A stretch of DNA of 64,000 nucleotides from contig WELB01000106.1 of the NCBI GenBank assembly GCA_009602725.1, positions 88,486 through 152,485 on the forward strand, in the 5' to 3' direction. Position numbers and translations under genes: made by a program. The notes beneath the pieces were generated by a model. The model made no database searches and was not told the DNA's origin. It worked only from the letters and a program-made list of their open reading frames with translations. Positions 1-10,934 of the stretch are shown one piece after another; position 1 is the first letter of the stretch; every line of letters starts with the position of its first letter. Source of the stretch: Spirogloea muscicola. Taxonomy: Eukaryota; Streptophyta; Zygnematophyceae; Spirogloeales; Spirogloeaceae.

Positions 1-113
<113 letters not shown>

Positions 114-351
114 CATTGCCGAGCGACGGCAGGCGCCCGGGCTGCGCCGCCCTAGCCGGGTTGAGGGCGAGCCCGGAGCCGCCGCCGCTGCTGGAGGACC
201 GGCGTCGGCGGCGGGGGGCTCGCACGCTGGCTCGCGGCACGGGAGCCGCCACCGAAGTGGCTCAGGCTGCGCCCGCGCTTGGCGCTGGTGCGTCCTGGTG
301 CTCCCTGAGACATGGTGCAGGATCTTGCCTCAGTTAGCCAGGTCAGGATTC
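114..351. other. GC-rich segment, no recognised gene
   Basis: Very GC-rich, resembling the first exons and promoters elsewhere in the window. The minus strand has a short ATG-initiated frame (313 down to 152) coding a Ser/Arg/Pro-rich peptide, compatible with the start of a gene running leftward away from the seryl-tRNA synthetase. It is too short and low in complexity to name, and no splice partner is visible because the window ends in poly-T. Confidence 0.3.
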
Positions 352-739
352 AGGGCTCAATGCTAGAAAAAAGAAAGAAAGCGGCTGCTGATATGAAAGA
401 ATCGGCTGTGAAATGCCAGCCAGATGCATACAGGTGTTCATGACGGAGCCAAAGGCTAGGCAGACAGGGCGCCCTCAATACCCCCGTGTCAGCAGTAGGA
501 AGTCAGATGAGCTGAGGGGAGGAAGAGCAACCCCGCTGCGCTCAATGCTTGTGGGAGCCAGGGTTCAGAGCTCAGGGTTCAGTAATCAGGGGGCAGGGTT
601 CAGGATCCAGGGTTTAGGGGTGCAGGGTTCAAGATTCAGGGGTTTAAGGTCCAGTGGGGGGGTTCCAGGGTTCTGGGTTTAAGGGTCCAGGTTTTAGGAT
701 TACAGAGCTTGGGGTTCAGGGTTCAATTCCAGGATGTAG
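352..739 (-). repeat. telomere-like array plus conserved unit (copy 1)
   Basis: Read on the minus strand, about 540-735 is a degenerate heptamer array mixing CCCTAAA and CCCTGAA. It is followed by a conserved block at about 370-535 that aligns along its length with 41855-42035. Shared landmarks include TCAGCTCAT, GACACGGGGGTA, GCGCCCTGTCTGCCT, TGTATGCA, CTGGCTGGC and ATATCAGC. The block ends in a GGCTGGC...CAGCC-like hairpin related to the LINE tails. It lies directly upstream of the seryl-tRNA synthetase start. Confidence 0.75.
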
Positions 740-3700
740 ATGTACAGGTCACTAGCTCCGTCCGCTCAGCTGAGGCTGAGAGGCCAGCTCCGCCGGTGGC
801 CATGGCGGCCTCCAGACGGCGCAGAAGGCACGGCTGCGTCGGAGCCGCCGCCGCCGCCGCCGCCGCCGCCGGTGGCGTGGAAGGCCGCCATCGACTTCCG
901 GTGGATCCGCGACAACCGCGACGCCGTGGAGCGCAACGCCGCGCTGCGGCGCTCCACCGCCGACGTCGGCAAGGTTGTCAGCCTCTATGAGGCCTTCTCC
1001 CAGAGGACGGCGGTAAGCTTATGTAGTTCCCGTTCTTGGGATGCGATCGTCTGGAACATGTCAAGCTCTTGATTTCATTCAGCACCAAAATTAATCCCAG
1101 GACATAGGATATATGGATTAGGATTCCGCTTGAGTCAGGAGGCTGTGACTTTGTTCGTAGATGAATTCCCTGATCTCTAAGCTTCTACTTAGCCTCAGTG
1201 CTTCATTTTGTATGCTCTATCTCATACTTTTATTGCCATACTGGCCACAAGAGCTGCCTGGAGCTGGCGGTCGTTGAGCCAGGTACAAGAGCCATGCTGG
1301 TTGCAGCTCCACCTGGACTGCTCATCCCAATTGGCGGCTAGTCCCTCCGCTTGCTGATGTGCAGGCTGTGGACAAACTGCGTGCGGCTCGCAATGCCGTT
1401 GCCGCCTCCATGAAGGGCAAGCTGGGCGCGGCAGAGCGGGAGACCCTCATTGAGGAAGGTGAGTTGAGCTCACTGCGTGGCCCAGAGGAGGAAGAGGCCT
1501 CGTGCTCCATTGCAGCGGCTTTGCTGCTGAGTCCGCCGCTTGACGATGACGTCCGGGTGCCGCTGCTGCGGGCAGGGAAGCGCCTCAAGGACGAGCTGGC
1601 GGGGCTCGAAGCGGAGCTGACGGAGCTCACGGACGAGCTGCAGCGCGAGGGCCAGCGCATCCCCAACATGACGCACCCCGACGTGCCGGCTGGCGGCGAG
1701 GACGTCGCCGCGCTCCGGAAGATGGTCTGTGGCCCCGTCGCCTCGAGGAGCACCAAAGCGAGGCCCTCGCAGCGGCAGTTGTGCGCCTGTCACATAGCAG
1801 GCGATGGGCAGAGGGGTCCCTCCAGGAAGGCTGTTATAGTGGACTGCTAACGTAGCAGAGTCAGCGGGTTTGGTACTAAGAATCCAAGAATATGAGAGTA
1901 ATGTTTGGGAACCATAGGATTGCCATTGCTGACTCTTGGCTGGTCTCTGGTGGAAGACCAGGTCGGCGCCAAGCGAGAATTCGACTTCCCTGTCAAGGAT
2001 CACGTTGAGCTGGGCCTTGCACTGAACCTCTTCGACTTCGACACTGCGTCCGAGGTGCGCCATCCATGCGCAGTCCACCACCCTCGCGCACCATAGCTGT
2101 TTGTGCTGGAGTGGTTGGCAGGGCTGCCACTGACGCCATGAGCTGCTTCAGCACGCCAGGTCTCCGGAACCAAGTTCTACTACCTGAAGAACGAGGCTGT
2201 TCTGCTCGAGATGGCGCTCGTCAACTGGGCTTTGTCGCAGCTTGTTGCACGTGGGTTCATGCCGCTGAGTACGCCGGACCTTGCGAGGGCGAGCGTTGTA
2301 GATAAATGCGGTTTCCAGCCGCGCGCTGAAAACACACAGGCAAGTTTCTGAGTGTCTCCTGAGCCTGAAAGCTGGATTCGCACACAGAGGGCATTGACTG
2401 ATGAGCAACACAAAGTCAGGTTGTTGGATCCTGATTTGGCAAGGCTTGACTTGCAAATTATTTTCATCGTCATACTTACAGGTCACCAATGTAATTGTGC
2501 GTTGTCAGATATATGCGATAGAGGGTATGGACCTCTGCCTGGCGGGAACGTCAGAAATTCTTGTTGGGGGGATGTTCATGGACAAAATTCTGGCGGAGGC
2601 GGACCTCCCCATGAAAGTCGTGGCTTTCTCCCACTGCTTTCGCACAGAGGCTGGCGCCGCTGGCCGCGACACCAGGTCCGCGGCAGTGATGTTCGAGGTG
2701 CAGCTCCTTTGGGCTAAGGCTCACTTCATGTGCTTCTAGAATTTGGGGTTTTTGTTAAATCTGAGGAAAGAGGAGTCCAGGGTCAAGTTGGATCGTGTGA
2801 CCTTGCTGTGGCGCTTGGCCAGCGGTGCGGCGTGTGGCATTGACCCGCATGCCACGTTGGTGTATCCACTGCCGGCAGGGGGCTGTACCGCGTTCACCAG
2901 TTTAGCAAGCTGGAGATGTTTGCGCTGAGTGCGCCCGAGGACAGCGATGCTTTGCTCGAGGAGCTCATTTGCATCGAGGAGGAGCTCTACTCGTCTCTTG
3001 GCCTGCACTTTAAGTGAGCGGCCGACGCTCACCTGCTGAAGCGGCTGAGACGAACCAGGGGCAACTTGTTGATAGATCAGAGATGCTGGAACATGCTGCT
3101 GCTTGCAGTAAAGTCCCCTAGCACTAGACCCAAATACGATGATGCTTTTGCAGCTCTGTGTGCACTTTGGATCCGTGGCATGAGGGCAGCTCCATTTAGA
3201 CGTCAGGTCAAGCACAACGCATGCTTTTTGATTGCGGAGCTTCACTCATCAAGCTTGCATGCTATGCAGGACACTGGACATGTCCACCGAAGACCTCGGC
3301 GCCCCAGCGTACCGCAAGTACGACGTGGAGGCCTGGATGCCCGGGCTCGACCGCTATGGCGAGGTATGTGCGCAAGCACCCAGCAGGGACCTCGAAGCTG
3401 ACTCTCAAGAAGCCCTAGCTCCAAGCTTTCGTGACTCTTGACTTTGAAATTCGTGCACAAGATGAACTTGACTTTTGTCAGCTGCATCTGAAATTATTGT
3501 GTGGCTCACTGTGCATGGCTGCAGATTTCAAGCGCCTCCAACTGCACTGACTACCAGGCCCGCCGGCTCAACATGCGATACCGGCCGGCCATACCTGTTG
3601 CTGGGAGTAGCGGCAGTAGTGCTGCCGAGGTGCCCGCTAGGAAGGGCAAGGCAAATGGCGCGCAGCAGCCGCCGCGATTCGTGCACACACTGAATGCGAC

Positions 3701-3827
3701 AGCAGTAGCAGTGCCGCGAATGATCATTGCCATCCTGGAAAATTTCCAGGAGGCGGATGGGTCAGTGACTGTTCCCCAGCCGCTCGTCCCCTTCATGGGC
3801 GGCTTGACATCCATAAAGAGGTCATGA
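740..3827 (+). CDS. SRS: seryl-tRNA synthetase, organellar type
   Basis: Class II synthetase charging tRNA-Ser with serine. Nine exons can be read: 740-1012, 1365-1458, 1576-1724, 1962-2054, 2160-2339, 2509-2675, 2879-3013, 3270-3363 and 3525-3827, giving about 495 residues, close to the plant plastid/mitochondrial enzyme. The N-terminal tRNA-binding coiled coil has the hallmark [16 protein letters not shown]. The catalytic core follows, with [20 protein letters not shown] (motif 2), [13 protein letters not shown] and the C-terminal motif 3 region around [10 protein letters not shown]. The ATG at 740 starts an Arg/Ser-rich, acid-poor leader and a Pro run, which fits an organelle presequence. 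A downstream ATG at 802 is out of frame. The fifth intron uses a GC donor (CAG|GCAAGT at 2340). The bacterial-type sequence and the leader argue for an organellar rather than cytosolic enzyme; this is inference from family knowledge. Confidence 0.93.
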
Positions 3828-5220
3828 AGAAGCGCAATCTTGGTAGCCTTGCGTATGTCATTGTATTCCTGCAAGATCTATACTGAAAACAATGTGGTTG
3901 TCAAGAGCCAAGTGATGGGTGAATCTGGTCTTTCAATCGCCAGCTATGTCACAGCAAGGAAGCACGACAAGGACCTGAGACAAATAGTTATCAATGCCCA
4001 TACTGAATGTGAGGTTGAAGGCTTGCCCTGGTTGGTCAGCGGGTCAGTATCAGGTACTTCAGCAGTCCACTGTGTGAAGGGCAGCCACTAAGGCTGCTTC
4101 AGGGCAAGAGTTAGTGCTGCCACATGATGGAAACCTGTATCTTCTGGCATGTGTCCATGGGCATGTGCAGTCTTGGACTCGGACTGTCATGCTCTCAGGT
4201 CCGCTTTTACTGTATGGACGTCTGTGACTACTACACCATGTCGGCCTGGGTACAGGCAGTTTGCAGCACCTGTTGCTCACTTCAGGTCAGGGGCCTATCC
4301 GTTTGTGATGGTGAGCTTGAGTAAGCAATCTTGAGTCGCTTGGAACACCGAGCCCCACTTTCACAACAGACTTGCTCACCGTGGCCGCCAGAAGTCGACC
4401 CAAAATTCAGCACCTAATGGTGCTATCTGACACCTAGAGCCTACCTCAGCGGAGGGTGAAGATCTCTGTTTTGACTACTGACTGCTTTAAGAAACCGCCT
4501 CTCCTTCAAAAAGGTGACATTGCAGATAGCATGTGCTGCACAGCGAGTCAAATGCAGCTGCTTTTGCTCACTGGTAGGTGAAATTCCGGTCCCCTTATAT
4601 ACAGGTACTTGCGACAACTCATTTCCATCTTAAGAGTTCCTACATCGTGTCCAACGCATAAGGGCTTCACTGAGCATGAGGAGGTCGCATTACATAAAGT
4701 ATCAGTGCAAAAATCTCTGTGACCCGTGATGAAAGGCGGGTAAAGCCATGAATGTCCTATGTTGCTGCAGGTTGTGAGTTGCTGCAGGCCCAGAGACCAC
4801 AGCCTCTGGGCCTGACTGTGTTGTGATCATTTTCTGCTGCAGTCAATACATCTGAAGAGGGACACAGCTAGGGAAGTCCTACAATTCTGCAGACTGGGGG
4901 TTGCTGCAGACCAGAGCCTGTGGCCCTTCCTTTGATGTGACCACTTTTCCTTCTCAAATCAAGTCCACAGTCAAGCAAGTACTTACTCCTCCCGGCACGA
5001 AGCTCTCTAGCGGCCGACGTGCCCAGCACAGCAATCTGCCAACTAGCCTTCGCGAGCACAACCTCCTGCTGTGAATGATTGAAGCACAGAGGATCACATC
5101 AAAGACGCCAGGAGCCTCAAAGTGTGGTTTGCTGTGATGCCTTGCGGCAATGATGAAGTGGGCGGTTTGGAGTTGACAGTTGTCAGACTTGGGCAGGAGT
5201 CTATGGATCCCTTGGGTCCG
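3828..5220. other. intergenic, nothing recognised
   Basis: Downstream of the synthetase stop. Moderate base composition, no extended coding signal on either strand and no clear repeat, apart from locally repeated CTGCAG-rich words around 4770-4920. It probably includes the 3' UTR of the preceding gene. Confidence 0.5.
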
Positions 5221-5224
5221 GCCC

Positions 5225-6035
5225 TTGTTAGACCTTGTACAGTCCTTTGGGCTGACCTTCCACAGCCATTGCCTTACTTTTTTAAAAGAGCTGTTTGTCT
5301 TTCGGATCTTTCTGACCCAGGCGCATTTGTCGACATGACATGACAGTCCTCCGTGAGCCCTGCGGAGGCCAAGCTTGTGAGGATGGCAGGCGAGCAGCAG
5401 GGCCGAAGACGGGGCCTGGAGGCAGGCAGGCGCTGGAGTCATAGCCTGCATCGTGCGCCAAAGTAGCCAAGTACAAGGCGAGCACATCTGGGGGGGCACA
5501 AGGGCGCCGATCTCGAGGACCACAGGTGGCCCACTGAGGTGCGCAGGAGGTCAGCGCCATTGCGGGCCAGCCTGTTGGACGACCATGAAGGCGGGGCACG
5601 CGGTCGGCATTCTCATTGCACTTCTTCCAGTGCCTCTTGCGGGTGGGCTGACAGAAGAAAGGGCTCGCCCATTGAGGAGAGGGGCTGGACAAGCCAGCCC
5701 AAAAAGGAGTGAACGAAGTACGAGCAGGGGGCTGACAGCTCTTTCTGGCACAAGCTTCTGCAGCAGTGGGCTCCATCACATGTATAGCCCGACTGCTGTC
5801 GATTTGTAACCCAGGAACGTGCGCCTTGCGCTCTTCGCAGCATTCCACTCACCTGTTCTAGGCCCTGTGATTGGAGTCAAGGGCTAATGGTGTTCCTTAC
5901 CTAGCATGTATCCGTGGCGTAGACCTTTCCTTCTCAGTTCCAGCTTTAGCGCATTTCTGGCCCTTTCGAAGTGTCTTCAATTCATTCTCGGCTGGCCAAT
6001 GACAGCCTTCGCCCTCCACTGAAAGAGTCGTCTTC
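5225..6035. repeat. cluster of LINE 3'-tail hairpin remnants
   Basis: Several short pieces carry the GGGCTGGC...CAGCC hairpin found at LINE 3' ends: 5245-5275 (+), 5655-5715 (minus, with GCTCGCCCATTGAGGA) and 5985-6025 (+). About 5455-5490 matches the family B tail word GCCAAGTACAAGG. No host gene is recognisable between them. Confidence 0.6.
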
Positions 6036-6164
6036 CAGCCAGTTGCCAAAGATGGCCGCAATGGTCCCAGCTAGGCAGGTGTGACGGCCGGGCCAAAAAG
6101 CGACCATGCAAGAATCCATCACTTTGGCACCTCCCCTGCAGGAAACAAGTCGTATATTTGGAAC

Positions 6165-6760
6165 AAACGAAGGCCAAAATGGCCAAGTACGAAGGCAAAC
6201 ACATCTAATGACGTACATCACCCACAGCAGATTGACCCGCTCAGTTACCACAGGTCAGTACATAAAGGTCGCTAATCGATGCCTGAATACTAGGCGGCAG
6301 ATACAAAGCCCTTCTGCCACCAACTAGAGCTCCCCCAGCTTTCTGGGTGCAAAGCATTAGCCTGAGCACGCTGCTAACAGGCCGAAACTTGTCGTCGAAA
6401 GAACGACAGATATGCAGCTGGCAAGCCCATCTCGGCCGGAAACATATCTGCACGTCGTGCATAGCCTAGATTGGCAATATTCTGAAGGAGAGTGTGGAAA
6501 CGAGGACCTAAACAGCCAAAGACGTCGACTGCAGCTGGCAGGAGCTGATCGCATTGGGGGTGATCGAAGTAGTGCTGCAGCTTTCTTTGTTCTGCACTGC
6601 CCACTGCGTGGCCAGCGATGTGTGTCGATGCTGGACCTTCGGAAGCCTCCGTAACAACAACATCAACCAAGGCCCGTGGTCCTCCAGCAGGTTGCACGCC
6701 CACAATGTCAAGTGTGCAAAGGCCGAAACTCGTCGTCGCAAGAACGACAAATATTGTAGC
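6165..6760 (-). mobile_element. family B LINE fragment (endonuclease end)
   Basis: Minus-strand translation matches the family B copy at 52.3-53.2 kb, with GGPRALVDVVVTEA (restriction-like endonuclease core), HYFDHPQCDQLLPAA, GCLGPRFHTLL and the C-terminal LYVLT end near 6241. The 3' UTR carries the family B terminal hairpin GGCCAAAATGGCC at about 6172. It is 5'-truncated, and the frame is broken at least once between the 6374-6703 and 6241-6462 open stretches. Confidence 0.75.
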
Positions 6761-6764
6761 GGAT

Positions 6765-7000
6765 CGGGCTAACCGCCAATCAGTAGATAGCGGCCAGCTA
6801 TCTAATGATTAGCGGCCAGCGGATGAAATGAAGAATGACGATAGAATCCGGGTATCTGGCAAGTGTCGCACCCTACGGGCTACCCTGTCCGCCCTGGACC
6901 TCTTGCCCGCGACATTGGTGGAGACGCCGCGGGATCGATTCTTCGGGCGAGCAAGTTGGATAAAACCGGACTCGGTGTCGCGCGCCACGCGAGGGCGCGG
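6765..7000 (+). repeat. dispersed repeat D, copy 1
   Basis: Shares TAACCG...AATCAGTAGATAGC, GCGGAT...GATGAA, AATCCGGG and CCTCTTGCCCG with 10135-10440, and the latter half is inverted at 7622-7712. The central part is open in all three copies and codes a similar peptide (TLRATLSALDLLPATLVETP here), so it may be a decayed piece of an element's coding region. Not assigned to a known family. Confidence 0.5.
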
Positions 7001-7309
7001 CGCCGCTGGTTTGCCTAGACGCCCCTGAGCAACGTGGGGGGCACTGCCTGCGCAGGGGCCTCCACGACGCCCCACAGCGCGGCGATGCTCCAGGCTACGC
7101 CATTCATCGCCGTGATCAAAGAAGAAAGAGCTCGCCCGTGATCCCCACACTGCATGTGGCGCTGGGGGGATTCACGGCGATGTCGTCCTGAACGGCGTAC
7201 CGCTGGATCATCGCCGCGCTGTGGGCCGTCCTGGAAGCCCCGCGGAGGCTGTGCCCCCGTCGTTGCTGAGGGCCGTCCAGAAGCCAGGCAGGCCGGCGGC
7301 GCCGAGCCT

Positions 7310-7445
7310 CCGCTTGGCGCGCGATGCCGAGTCCGGTTTTTTCCAACTTGCTCGCCCAAAGAGAAGGCGCGCAAAGCGCATGAAATGTAAGAGAGGCCAT
7401 TTCGTGCCAATACATTGTTCAAGCAGAATCTAGTGCAGGATAAAC
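7310..7445 (+). repeat. dispersed repeat C, copy 1
   Basis: Carries GCGCATGAAAT, GAGGCCA, CCAATACATTGTTCA and CTAGTGCA in the same order as 16478-16540 and 58525-58590, and in reverse orientation at 24612-24700. These matches define a short interspersed family distinct from the LINE tails. No coding potential is evident. Confidence 0.55.
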
Positions 7446-7498
7446 AAGGCTACATAAATCGGAGCCCTATGTTAAATGTCAAAGGTAACAGGGTGACG

Positions 7499-7895
7499 TT
7501 AGTACCCACGGGTGAGCACGTGCAAATTCGACAAGCTAACTTGGGGAGCCGGAGCGCCGCCACGGAAGCCGTTGGCCTGACTTAGAGCAAGCCCGTTGAT
7601 GAAGTGCCCGAGCTCGCCCGGGGGATCCATCCTGTACTCGGCGTCTCCACCAATGTAACGGGCAAGAGGTCCTGAGCGGACAGGGTACCCCGTAGGGTGC
7701 GACACCCGTCCGGGGCTCGGCCGGGCGAGCGGCCCCCGGGGAGCTGAGGCTCCTGAGGGAAGAAAGTGCGCGCCCATAGAGAAGAGGGGATGGCAGAGGC
7801 CAGCCCGAAAAGAATGGACAAAATCCAAAGAGCCAAAAAGATGCCGACAAGAAAAATGATACAGCTAGACACAAGACAACGCAACGAGATACTCA
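7499..7895 (-). repeat. mixed remnants: family B end, repeat D, hairpin tail
   Basis: The minus-strand end at 7499 codes NLHVLTRGY, the C-terminal signature of family B. 7622-7712 is an inverted copy of repeat D (TLSAQDLLPVTLVETP in one frame). 7765-7820 is a LINE-tail hairpin in minus orientation. This is nested debris downstream of the LINE A copy. Confidence 0.55.
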
Positions 7896-7896
7896 G

Positions 7897-10020
7897 AAAA
7901 CCCCTGCTAAGCAGTCGCAGGTCGGAGAAGCTGGGCTCCTGGATGCGGGTCCCCAGGCCAGAGCCAGAGGCCGCAGCAAGGGCACGACCGGCATGCAAAT
8001 GCAACGCGTGAGCCATGGACCTCTGCAGCGAGGCGGACTGGCGCATTCGATACACCAGTGCGAGCGAGCCTGCAACAGGGAAGTCCACCGGCTCCCCATG
8101 GTAGCGGCGGGAGATGGCGTGGCGGGCGAGCTGGTTGAGCAGCTCGAGCCACCGAGCACCCTCCACACACTGAGTGTCGTTGGCGAGAGGGAAGAACTCG
8201 TCTTCCTGTGGATGGTCCGCATATTTCAACTCCTTGGCCCCGGCTGCGCAGGCAACGCATACCCAGCCTTGGAGGCACATTGCGAGGGGTGCCAGCGGTC
8301 GTAGGAATTCGTTGTCACCACGTCCAAGATAAGACGTGGCCCGCCAGCCAATGGGGTGGCCAAAAGGTCGACGCGGCCGGCGTGGAGACCGTCCGCCCGC
8401 TGCTGCAGCGGCATGCCTGCGGAGTTCTCGGAGGCAACCGAGAAGCCGGCCTCCACGAGGATGCCATGCATGGCATCACGGAGGAGGTCATGCGCAGCTG
8501 TCCGCTCCCCAACGAGGGCACAGCGCAGAACATGGGCCGCCAGCTCCCCAGGCTCGGCCCCCCGCTCGCCGCATTCGCACTGAAGCACACCCTGGAGGCA
8601 TGGCGGCGGCAGACCGAGGAGCCGGTGAACGGCACTGCCAAATACCTCGTCCAGGAGGGTGAGGGCGTCGGTGAGGGGGAGGGCCTGGAGCCACGCCGCT
8701 GCCCCAGGGGAAGAGGCCGAGTGGAGTCGTGCGCGCCCACGCAGGTCGGCCTTCAGGAGCTGCTGTGTGGCGGTGGCGAGGCTGCCCTGTCCATCACGGC
8801 CGCGAAGCGCGCTTGAATGCGCAGGTCGGCGGTGTGCACGAGGTGCTCGAACGAGATCACCTGTCCCGCAAGATCCGAGTGCACCGCTAGCAGCTCCCGG
8901 TGGGCTGAGCTTAGCGACACCTGGAAGGGCAGCCCACCCGTGTTGACCTCCACCACCGCCTGCTCCAACACACTCTGGCTGTGGACCAGGATCCGCTGGG
9001 ACATGGAGGCGGCTGTCTGCGCCCAGCGGCCCAGGTATGCTGCCCTGCAGGAACGGACGAGCGGATGAAGGCCGAGACCGCCGTAGCCGAGGGGCAGCGC
9101 TGCCTGGTGAAGAGCGGCAGGCGACTGGGGGAATCCCTGGTGGCGGACCAGGGCCGCCAAGCTCGCTACCATACCTGCATCGAATCCCGCGTACGCCGCT
9201 AGCGCACCTGGGGACGGCGGGGTGGCCCTCGCCCAGTATTCGGGCCTCTGCGCAGCGGCCTTTGTCAGCATGGCTTAAAGCCAGCTGCATATCTTATAGC
9301 TCGGAAAGTCGGGCCGCAGGCTGGAGGTGCTCCTCGAGTTGGGCGCGCAGCTGCCCCTCCACGAAGGTCGGCGCGCCCAAGGGGACCCCCAGGAGGGTGA
9401 AGCCGTCTGCAGGAGTCAGGCACCCGGGGGGCAGCGCCAGGGTGGATGGGAGGCCGCAGGAGGACCAAGCCGCACACTTCTCCGCCCGGGTGGACAGGCC
9501 GAGGGTGGCCAGCTGCTGCTCGAAGGTGAAGGCCGCCGCCACGTCTGCCGGGGGCCCGACCAGGGTGGTGTCATCGGCGAAAGTGGGCAGCAGGACCCCT
9601 GGGTGTGCCGCCGCGGTGGCCTGCAAGGCCCGATTGTGGGCGAGCGCAAAAGAGGAATCCGGCGAGGGGGTCCCCTTGCCGGGTGCCCCTCTGGGACTGC
9701 AGGGACCTCCACCGTGTCGCCCCCTGTCCTCCAGAGAAGGTCGCTGGGCTGGCCGTACCCGAGGCGGAAAAAGGGTAGCAGGGAGGGGAAGGCGCCCGCA
9801 GCTCTTCCGCGATGCTGTCGCGCCCCAAGCAGTTGAATGCGTTGCGCACGCCTACGGCCAGTACCATCCACCCTGGGTGCTGGTCCAAGGTTGCGCGGAC
9901 CCCGTGAGCCACGGCCTCGCCACCACTCCGCAGCCCCGCGCCGTACTGATGGGGCGCCAGGTGCGTCTGCGCCTGCCCCGCATGCTGCAGCCAGAGGACG
10001 CGGCTCAGAGGACGCGGCCC
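7897..10020 (-). mobile_element. family A LINE, 5'-truncated, RT plus endonuclease
   Basis: Non-LTR retrotransposon copy. Reading down the minus strand, the reverse transcriptase palm starts near 10000 (PHQYGAGL, then VRNAFNCLGRD at about 9849, then QRGTRQGDPLAG) and the catalytic FADD lies at about 9581. A thumb/connection region follows (LGVPLGAPTFVEGQL). Next come a cysteine-histidine finger (CECGERG...ELAAHVLRC), a restriction-like nuclease segment (RVDLLATPLAGGPRLILDVV) and the terminus SFSDLRLLSRG near 7905. The open stretches change frame several times and the 5' part of the element is missing, so the copy is dead. The C-terminal nuclease rather than an N-terminal APE places it among RLE-type LINEs; the clade is not assigned. 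Confidence 0.82.
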
Positions 10021-10054
10021 TCAGGGGCGATGACCTCTTGGCGGCGGCGGCGGA

Positions 10055-10125
10055 GAGGCGACGGACGCCGGAGACGCGATGGACGCCGGAGACGCGGCGG
10101 ACGCCGGAGACGTGACGGAGGGTCA
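10055..10125 (+). repeat. GACGCCGGAGACGC minisatellite
   Basis: About three to four tandem copies of a 15-17 bp GC-rich unit at the broken 5' edge of the family A LINE. Confidence 0.7.
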
Positions 10126-10134
10126 GCTAAACTG

Positions 10135-10440
10135 AGAGTAGTGTAGCTAACCGATAATCAGTAGATAGCTATCAGCCGATAGCGGCGGATAATGTGATGA
10201 ACAATGCCCCATAAATCCGGGACCCGGACGTGTCTCCATCGAAGAAAGCTCGCCCATAGAGAAAGAGGGGCTGGCAAAGCCAGCCCAAAAAGAATGGACA
10301 ATGTCCAATGCCGAAGAATGAGATGCCGAGGAAGGACTCCTCTACGCTACCAATCACGACAACATACTAGGGAAGCTCAGTACCCGCAAGGTAACCCATC
10401 CTACGGGTTACCTTGTCCGCCCTGGACCTCTTGCCCGTCA
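10135..10440 (+). repeat. dispersed repeat D, copy 2, split by a hairpin tail
   Basis: Matches 6765-6930 at both ends (AATCAGTAGATAGC and the CCTTGTCCGCCCTGGACCTC segment). A LINE-tail hairpin at 10242-10303 (GAAAGCTCGCCCATAGAG ... AGCCAGCCCAAAAAGAATGG) lies between the matching halves, which reads as a later insertion. Confidence 0.5.
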
Positions 10441-10934
10441 CATGGCGCGCGGATCATAGCCGATGTAGTCACCACCGATGTGGTCGACCGCTCCAACCTG
10501 GGGCTCTCTGCCTCGCGGGCCGGCCACGCTGCCTCGAAGGCCGCTCGCTGCAAGGCGGCCAAGCACTCCGACCACCCACCTGCCGACGAGTTCGTCCCCT
10601 TGGCGGTGGACGTGCACGGGGCTCTTGGGTCCTGACCTATTGGCTAGGCTTGCGCGGCGGGCTGTGTCCTGCAGACGCGGCGAGCCAGCCGACTTCAACG
10701 CCGCGGGCTCGTGGGCTCAGGTATATCGGATGCGCCTCTCTGATTCCGTGCAGCGGTCCATGGCCCACGCTCTGCATCTGCGAGCTGGCCGTGCTCTCGC
10801 TGCGGGCTCTGGCTTTCGTCAGGGTGATAGCTTCCCGGCCGCTAGTCTGTCGGATCTGAGGCTCCTCACTCGTACTTATTGAGTGATCCATCCTCCCCCT
10901 GTTTTACCATTGCATCCTCAGGCCCCTTTGTAGC
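10440..10934 (+). mobile_element. family A LINE, C-terminal fragment with 3' UTR
   Basis: The plus-strand frame ending at 10882 codes VYRMRLSDSVQRSMAHALHL and SLSDLRLLTRTY-stop, the conserved last about 60 residues of family A. The upstream nuclease segment (VTTDVVDRSN) is partly out of frame. The 3' UTR continues with GAGTGATCCATCCTCCCCCT and runs into the terminal hairpin at 10975-11025. Confidence 0.75.

Noticed and set aside
540-735. True telomere terminus
   Set aside because: The heptamers are highly degenerate, short and flanked by unique genic sequence on the inner side.
8226-9290. A host protein of 354 residues on the minus strand
   Set aside because: Its translation shifts relative to the conserved LINE frames and contains the element's finger and nuclease parts; it is transposon sequence.
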